A program made the position numbers and the translations under genes. 64,000 nt of DNA, taken from contig NC_077237.1 in assembly GCF_947179165.1 (NCBI RefSeq), positions 66,261,523-66,325,522 on the forward strand, given 5' to 3'. Below, in pieces: positions 57,490 through 64,000 of this stretch. The stretch comes from Solanum dulcamara (Eukaryota; Streptophyta; Magnoliopsida; Solanales; Solanaceae). The notes beneath the pieces are model-generated. The model did no database searches and had not been told where the DNA came from. It was given only the letters and a program-made list of their open reading frames with translations. The first letter of the stretch is position 1. Each line of letters starts with the position of its first letter.

Positions 57490-58440
57490 GGATCAGGTAA
57501 TTAGATATTTTTTGGTGACTATTCAGAGATGGGACACTCGAGTGACCTTATTTTGCTTGATATGTTAGATTTTTATAAGATTCTGGGCATGGACTGGTTA
57601 TCCCCTCACCATGCGGTCTTGGATTCCTATGCTAAGACCTTTACTTTAGCCATGCCCGGTATCTCACTGGTGGTGTGGCAGGGCTCTTGTAGTCGCACAC
57701 TGGTTGAAGTTATCTCTTTTATTCGGACTTGAAGGTTAGTAGCTAGTGGATGCTTAGCTTATTTGGCTTATGTACGGGATTAGCTTATTTGACTTATGTA
57801 CGGAATGTAAGTAGGGAGGTTCCCTCTATTGATTCATTTTCTATTATCCATGATTTTAGGGATTTGTTTCATTCAGACCAACATGGCTTTCTCCAAGAGC
57901 ATGATATTAACTTTGCCATCGATTTGGAGCAAAGAACTCATCCTATTTCTATCCCATCCTATCGTATGGCCCTCGTAGAGCTCATGAAGCTCAGTGTTCA
58001 GTTTCAGGATCTCTTGGGTAAGAGATTCATTCAGCCTAGCATATCCCCTTGGGGTATCCTACTCTTATTTGTAAAGAAGAAGGATGGTTCTATGCAAACA
58101 TGTATTGACTACAGAAAGTTAACAAAGTGATGGTGAAGAATCGTTTTCCTATGCCTTATATTGATGACCTATTTGATTAGCTTTAGGGTGCCATCGTGTT
58201 TTCTACTATTGTCTTGAGGTCTAGTTACCATCAACTGAGTATTAGGACAACATACATCCCTAAGACTGTATTTAGGACTTGTTATGGCCATTATTAGTTC
58301 TTAGTGATGTTTTTTGGGTTGACTAATGCCCTAACTGCCTTTATGGATCTGCTGACCCGTGTATTTAGGTCATACCTTGATTTTTTCATCATAATCTTCA
58401 TAGATGACATATTGGTATACTCGCGGAGCTAGAGAGAGCA
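57490..58440 (+). pseudogene. Element E protease and reverse transcriptase (broken)
   Basis: Protease tail LLDMLDFYKILGMDWLSPHH at about 57547-57605. RT runs from [20 protein letters not shown] (57898) through [17 protein letters not shown] (58072-58121), a frameshift near 58128, then [16 protein letters not shown] and FIDDILVYS near 58398-58424. There are stops within the frame, and a short duplication (GCTTATTTGRCTTATGTACG) at 57757-57800. Confidence 0.82.
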
Positions 58441-58599
58441 TGAGTGGCATTTGAGGATTGTGTTTCAAACTTAGAAAGATCAGCGACTATATGGCTTGAG
58501 TTTGTTTCATTCTTAGGGCATGTGGCCCAAGGACGACATTATGGTGGATCCAATGAAGATTGAGGCTATTGGTGATTAATCCAGGCCTACCCAAGTGAT

Positions 58600-59140
58600 T
58601 GAGATTCTTAGCTTCGTCAGATTATTGGGTTACTACAGATGCTTTGTTAGGGCTTCTCTACTATTGCAACACCTTTGACTCAGTTGACTCTCCATGATGT
58701 CCGTTTTGAGTGGTTGGAGGAGTGTGAGATGAGATTTTTGAGGCTCAAGGAATTGCTTACTCCCGCTCTAGTATTGACTCTTCCAGTTGAGGGTGAGGGC
58801 TTCATGGTGTATATTGATACATCCGGCATTGGTTTAGGTTGTGTATTGATGCAGCGAGGACAAGTTATAGCTTATGCGTCAAGGAAACTTAAGCTGCATA
58901 AGCACAACTACCTCACTCATGACTTATAGTTGGTGATGATAGTTTTTGCACTTAATATCTAGAGGCACTACATGTATGGAGTTCGTTGTGAGATCTACAA
59001 TGACCATATGAGTCTTCAGTTTATTATGAGCCAGAGGGACCTTAATTTAAGGCAGCGCTTTTGGAATGAGCTCCTGAAGGACTATGACCTATTTATTCTC
59101 TACCATCAAGTGAAAGTGAATATAATAGTAGATGCCTTGA
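58600..59140 (+). pseudogene. Element E RNase H (broken)
   Basis: [60 protein letters not shown], then [12 protein letters not shown] and VDALS. One stop follows HDL. This is a gypsy RNase H. Confidence 0.82.
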
Positions 59141-59489
59141 GCTAGAAGGTAGTGAGTATGGGTATTTTAGTCCTAATTTCTGTTTTAAAGCGACCTTTGG
59201 CTTTATACATCCAATCTTTAGCCAACAAGCTGATTCGACTTGATATTTCAGATTTTAGGCGGGTTTTGGCTTATGTGGGAATTTAGTCATCTCTTCTAGA
59301 TTGAATTTGTAGTCATTATTTTGAGGATGAGGACTTGGTATCTCTTTAAGAGCGGGTTTGGTGAGGTTATGAAATGAAGGATATCTTAGATTCAAATGCG
59401 GTTTTGAGGTTCAATGTCCATGTATTTACCCCGAGAGTTGGGGGTTTGATTTAGTTGATCCTTCTTGAGGCCCATGATTCCAGACGTTC

Positions 59490-59988
59490 TATCCATCCGA
59501 GCACCATGAAGATGTATCGCGATCTGGGAAACACTACTGGTGGAGCGATATGAGGAGATATATAGTGGACTATATGTCTCATTGCTTGTGCTATCATCAG
59601 GTTAAGGTCGAGTACTTGAGGCCTGGTGTCAAGCTTCAAAGATTATCTATTCCGAAATGGAAATGGGAGTGTATCACCATGGACTTCATAGTGGGTTTAC
59701 CTCAGACTTCTAGGGGTGTTGACAGTATTTGGGTCATTATGGATCGATTGACCAAGTCGATACACTTCCTTCCCATTCATACTTCCTTAGTGGTGAGAGG
59801 TTGGCTCATATCTACATTCGGGAGGTGCTTTGTCTACATTGTGTGCTTGTATCTATCATCTCATATTGAAGTTCATAATTCACTTGTAGGTTTTGGAGGA
59901 CTTTTCAAGATGAGTTGGGTACCCATGTCGACCTTAGCATAATATTTCACCTGCAAACTGTGGCTAGTCAAAGCAGATTATTCAGGTT
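59490..59988 (+). pseudogene. Element E integrase, N-terminal and core part
   Basis: HPSTMKMYRDL of the zinc-finger region, then LSIPKWKWECITMDFIVGLP and SIWVIMDRLTKSIHFLPIHT. Frameshifted; it ends at SRLFRFL (family SERTIQVL), where the solo LTR starts. Confidence 0.8.
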
Positions 59989-59993
59989 CTTAA

Positions 59994-61232
59994 TATAACA
60001 CCTCGCAACTTTACTCTATGGATTCGAACCATTTGTCGTAAGATTATCAACTTGGGTCGGGTGATATACTACTTGTTCATATATTTTAAGGTACACTCTT
60101 ATGTGTGAAAAGTGTATTGGATGTGGATTAGGGTAATAATAAACCTCTAACACCAAGTCAAGCGCAAAGCTTTACTACTGAGTAAGTTTTTGCACAAGTT
60201 TATATAAGGGTTAATTATAAATGACCATATCTATCAAAATATAAATATTAAGGTGACCTACATCCTATCATATTAAATTTATTTGATTCTTCTTTCCAAC
60301 GGCCACCAAGTTTGCATCAATCCGAGCTTGGAGTAAAAAGTTATGACCATTTTACTAGAGACGCTATAAATTGTAAGTGTCCGATAGGAAATATGATGGC
60401 CTGTTAGACTTGTGACGGTCCTTCAGACTTGGCCATCACACTTAGGAAGAATAACCCTATTTTATGGTCAGTTATGATGGTCTGGGTGACAGCCCATCAC
60501 CCAAGCCCAAATGACGATAAAATGGTAAATTTAGCCCATTTTGAGTTTCTAAGAGGGTATTTTAGTCCTAAAACCTCTGGGGTGTTATGTAAATGGCCTT
60601 AAATGTATAGAAAATCAGTTTTCATTATTAAATGCTCTCATTCTCAAGAACTTCTATGCTCAAGAACTTCAAGACCAATGTTAGGGTTTATCTTCTAGGG
60701 TTTTTCTTCAAGATTCTTCACTAAGGTATGTAAGGTTATCTCCACGTATGGGAATACCTTGTTCTTCCTCACGAACTATATTTCCATGGTTTCAAAGGAT
60801 CCTCCATGAATGAATTAGGTTTAGGAAGAAACTGCATATTCTTGAATTACTCTTGAATCTTCATGAAACCCCAATAACACTCCATGAAAGTACTTTAATT
60901 TCTTGATAATTCTTTTATGCATGAGTTTTTTTTAGATTTTCTACATGAAATTATTAATGATTACTGTAAGAAGAAATTCTTATCTTGAAAATTATGAATG
61001 AATAGTTATGTTACATTTGGATATTTGTTTCCTTTGACAATGGTTTTAAATTTTTATGACTTACGTTATGAAATCTGATCTCTTATGAAACCTGTCTCTT
61101 CAAATGCTTTCAATGTATTCTTCAACTCCTGTTTAGATGTGTTTTATTGTCTAATGCCATGTTATGGTACCCTCAGGCCAGCAATAACATCAGGTGTCAT
61201 CCGCGTCTAAGGTGTAGGCTCGGAGCATGGCA
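59994..61232 (+). repeat. Solo LTR in element E integrase (1.24 kb)
   Basis: Starts TATAACACCTCGC (expected TGTAACACC; second base changed) and ends GGAGCATGGCA. Perfect 5 bp duplication cttaa at 59989-59993 and 61233-61237. At 60385-60520 it has words such as GTGACGGTCC, GATGGCC and GGCCATCAC, before AAATGTATAG near 60602. The integrase frame resumes directly after it. Confidence 0.85.
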
Positions 61233-61237
61233 CTTAA

Positions 61238-61690
61238 GGATATGTTGCGAGCCTGTGTTATGAACTTTAGAGGTCAGAGGACTAGTTTTGCCTTTGGCGT
61301 AGTTTGCATGCAACAACATTTACTACTCTAGTATTCAAATGTCTCCGTTCAAGGCTTTATATGGTAGGTGTTTTCGCTCACTGGTCGATTGGTTTGAGTC
61401 TACGAATCCCAGGCCGTGTGACACAGACTTGCTTCAAGAGGCCTTGGATCATGTGAGGGTAATTCAGGATAGGCACAGGACAACTCGGAGTAGGCGCCAG
61501 AGTTATGCTACTCGTAGACGCCGACCTTTGAGATTTTTAGTTAGTGACAAAGTATTCCTCCGAATATCACCCATTAAGGGTGTGATGAGATTTAGGAGAT
61601 GGGTTAAGTTTAGCCCCAGATATATAGGTCCTTTTAAGATTGTGAGAACAGTCAGAGATCATGGGCATGGAAAAGAATATAAATTTAACT
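61238..61690 (+). pseudogene. Element E integrase, C-terminal part
   Basis: DMLRACVMNFRGQ directly after the solo LTR, then SPFKALYGRCFRSLVDWFES, VRVIQDRHRTTRSRRQSYAT, VFLRISPIKGVMRF and KFSPRYIGPFKIVRTV, the GPF-type C-terminus of chromovirus integrase. Similarity stops at about 61660 and no chromodomain follows. Confidence 0.85.
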
Positions 61691-64000
61691 TATCAAAATA
61701 AGTCTTAATACGCTGAAATATATATAAGGAATTACTATTTAATAACATACTCTAAAAGGTTAAACCGACTCAACTGTACCTCAATCTATGCCTATGAAGC
61801 CTCTAATGACTCTAGATAGGTATAAGGATAGCCCACGACTACCTCAAAGGACTAATAGTACTGAAATAATGAGAAATAAAACGAGTTCCTCCGAATGCAA
61901 GAAGACCTCACAAAAGCTGGATGGAAAGTGATCTTCAATGATGCGCTGGTTGAGGATCTCTAACACCTGTATCTATATCATGAAATGATTCATTATCGAA
62001 AGATATCAGTAAATGAAATGTACGGTATGTAAAATAGTTAAAAGGAAACATACTCACTGAATACTAAAATGGAAAGAATACTGAAGCAACTCAACTCAAA
62101 TGAAGCATGCAAAGATGATCATAAATCAATGCTTTACACAGTGTGAATATGCGAATGCAACTCAATATAAAAATAATGTATACTCCTTGGGGGGTTTCTC
62201 TTACCAACAACCATAACTTATAAGCATCGAGATGATACAATGAACTACTCTCGTTATTAGAACCGTCCAATACCTTGCTAGAGTAAGGGATGCAAACTCA
62301 TCTCATGGATTCAATAAAAGTTCATATCAGAGATTGAAGTGAGGAGTCACCCGAACCAACAATACAATCCTATCCTACACTACTACTTAGTTTATATAGT
62401 TTGAGTTATCTAAATTCTCACCCAAATCAGTGCTCAATACTACTCTCATAAATCATATATATAATGCTCATATACTCAAATGAGTGAAAATACTCAAAAT
62501 ATATCTCATTTAATCTCATTAGACTTTACTTTGTAGATCTCAACTCTTCTCAATTCATATGCTTTCTCTTTTAAAAATAATCATACAGTTAGGACTATTC
62601 GTGTCTCATCAAATGATTTCTCAAAATATCTTTTATGCTCAAATACTCTAACTCATCTGGACTTAGTGAAAACATGCATAAAATCAATCATATATAGCTT
62701 CATGTACTCAATAGTATAATGTACTTGAAAACTCTTTTCTCAATGAAAAAATAAACTACATCATTATTTAAATAATACAATGCATGGTATGAAGCAATGG
62801 TAATTTCTCAACTAGGATTCATGTGAATGTAAGCATGAACAATAATTCAAGAACTCGAAGCATGGTGATAATTGTGATAGAATAAAATACACAGAGAACT
62901 TAATGAGAGATAACATAACTAACACAAAAACACTATATAACGGGATTGAACTCTTGAATTATAGAATTAAGATGTAGAGCACGAGAACAAACCAAGTCCA
63001 ACACTATGAATTGACGTCCATACCTGGAAGAACAATGTTCTTGGCGAAACTCGAAGGACTTGACTAATGCACTTATCCTCTTCAATCCTCGCTCTAAATC
63101 TTCTAAGTGTTAATTAGAGAAAAAGCACGTAGGGTACTTATAAGAGACCTAAATTTATCTTTAAAAGTTAAGGTTTGGGTTTGGAAAAGGTGGAAAAAAA
63201 CTAAACTACCTCTCATTAAAACTGATACTGGACCGTAGGAATTCCTACGAGCCGTAGAATACCCTTCCTAGTAAATAGTGTCCAAATATAGGATCTATTA
63301 GATTTGTCAAGTTGGATCTATAGATACCCTTCTACGGGTAGTAGGAACTTCTACAAGCCATAGAAGGTTCTCATGGAAAGTTACAGGGTCTGTAAGGGTT
63401 GGGGGTCTACAGACCTTTCAACGGGTCATAGACCTTGTTACAGATCGTAGAACCTAATCGTAGAACCTAAGTACACTTTCTAGTAGCTACTAGAATTTGC
63501 AAGGTAGGTATATGAGGTATCCCTATGGGTCATAGACCTTTAGAGGGATCATCGAACTAGCTCATGAAACAGGGTCTGAAGATTGGGCTTTGGGTGACTT
63601 CTATGGATTCCTCCTACATTCCGTAGAATCTTCTATAGGCCTTAAAGGTCATCCATAGAAGGAGCCTTACCAACCTTAAATTTTACTAAGTCTAGGATCC
63701 TCGGGATATAACTAAATTAGAATATTTCTGTACGGACCCAGAAGTTAGAAAGTCAAAATATTGAAGTTGAGAAAGGAAACTTAGGAGGAAAAAGGCTGAG
63801 ACTCGTCGAGTCACCTAATAGGTTCGATGAATTACTAAAGTGCATGCGAGCTCGTCCAATATTACGGAAAAGTTTGCTAAGAAGAAATGAAATTTAGTGA
63901 GGAGCAATCAAGTTTGGGACTCGCCAAATACGTTTAGAGATATGAGAAGTCTTGCCAAAAGTCCTGATTATTTGCTTAGAAAATAAGGATTTTAGGTTAG
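61691..64000 (-). repeat. Antisense gypsy LTR fragment (copy C) reaching the window end
   Basis: Shares CTATGAAGCCTCTAAYGACT, TTCAATGATGCGCTGGTTG, CAATACCTTGCTAGAGTAA and the GAAGAACAAT block with copies A and B. It has the CTACGAGCCGTAG word array at 63230-63660 and, on the minus strand, a TATA-like CTTATAAGTACCC near 63133-63145. From about 63715 the vocabulary changes to GACTCGTCGAGTC-like words, possibly another LTR family. The end lies outside the window. Confidence 0.65.

Larger units (their letters stand above)
49843..61690 (+). mobile_element. Element E: Tekay/Del-type gypsy element, interrupted, 3' end not seen
   Basis: 5' LTR (49843-53391), iMet-like primer-binding site, gag, protease, RT, RNase H and integrase in order on the plus strand, broken by stops and by two solo LTRs. 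Its 3' LTR is not seen; an antisense LTR fragment follows the integrase. The LTR start TGTAATGACC is shared with element D. Confidence 0.8.

Overview
The window is nuclear DNA of a flowering plant, most likely a member of the Solanaceae. The evidence is genes with many short introns, AT-rich intergenic DNA, Tork-type copia and chromovirus gypsy retrotransposons with iMet primer-binding sites, and SINE 3' bodies with (TTG)n tails of the type common in Solanaceae. I cannot name the species. Only two host protein genes are supported; most of the rest is transposon sequence, much of it nested.

1-8.5 kb: the 5' half of a secreted family-1 beta-glucosidase gene (BGLU44-like) on the minus strand. 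Seven exons can be placed; the last is cut by the window edge. Intron 6 holds a nearly complete Ty1/copia element (171-5287) in antisense orientation, and intron 2 holds a 392 bp Tourist-like MITE. 8.5-16.7 kb: no host gene; a short tandem duplication, a degenerate tandem array (10.3-11.7 kb), an antisense gypsy LTR (12.7-14.8 kb) and fragments of other gypsy elements.

16.7-35.4 kb: a Russian-doll block. A chromodomain-bearing gypsy element (called H; LTRs at 16727 and 34930) has been split by an antisense LTR fragment (19791-20875), by an LTR-like insertion that itself carries a 672 bp Mutator-type foldback element (21615-22286), and by a complete but decayed 10.8 kb Tekay/Del-type chromovirus (called D, 23025-33796) with 2.9 kb LTRs. 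35.7-36.3 kb holds a DUF4283 fragment typical of LINE ORF1.

37.4-45.4 kb: an apparently intact 11-exon gene on the plus strand for a D-clade (TDY) MAP kinase of 574 residues, MPK8/MPK15-like. Its introns carry a 272 bp MITE, a 929 bp Mutator-type element with a perfect 9 bp target duplication and a SINE with a perfect 14 bp target duplication.

45.8-64 kb: a direct tandem segmental duplication (45817-48500 and 48518-51691) includes flanking DNA plus the 5' part of a gypsy LTR. The second copy continues into the body of that element (called E), which is interrupted by two solo LTRs with perfect 5 bp target duplications (53964-56887 and 59994-61232) and by another antisense LTR fragment at the right edge.

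The most unusual pattern is that at least five unrelated LTR families here carry, just upstream of the promoter TATA, an array of short palindrome-like words private to each family: ACGCGT in the copia element, TCGCTTAAGCGA in D, ATTCGCGG in E, CTACGAGTCGTAG in the antisense family, GTGACGGTCC in a solo LTR. Coordinates of splice sites and LTR ends were read by eye; no alignment or database search was run.
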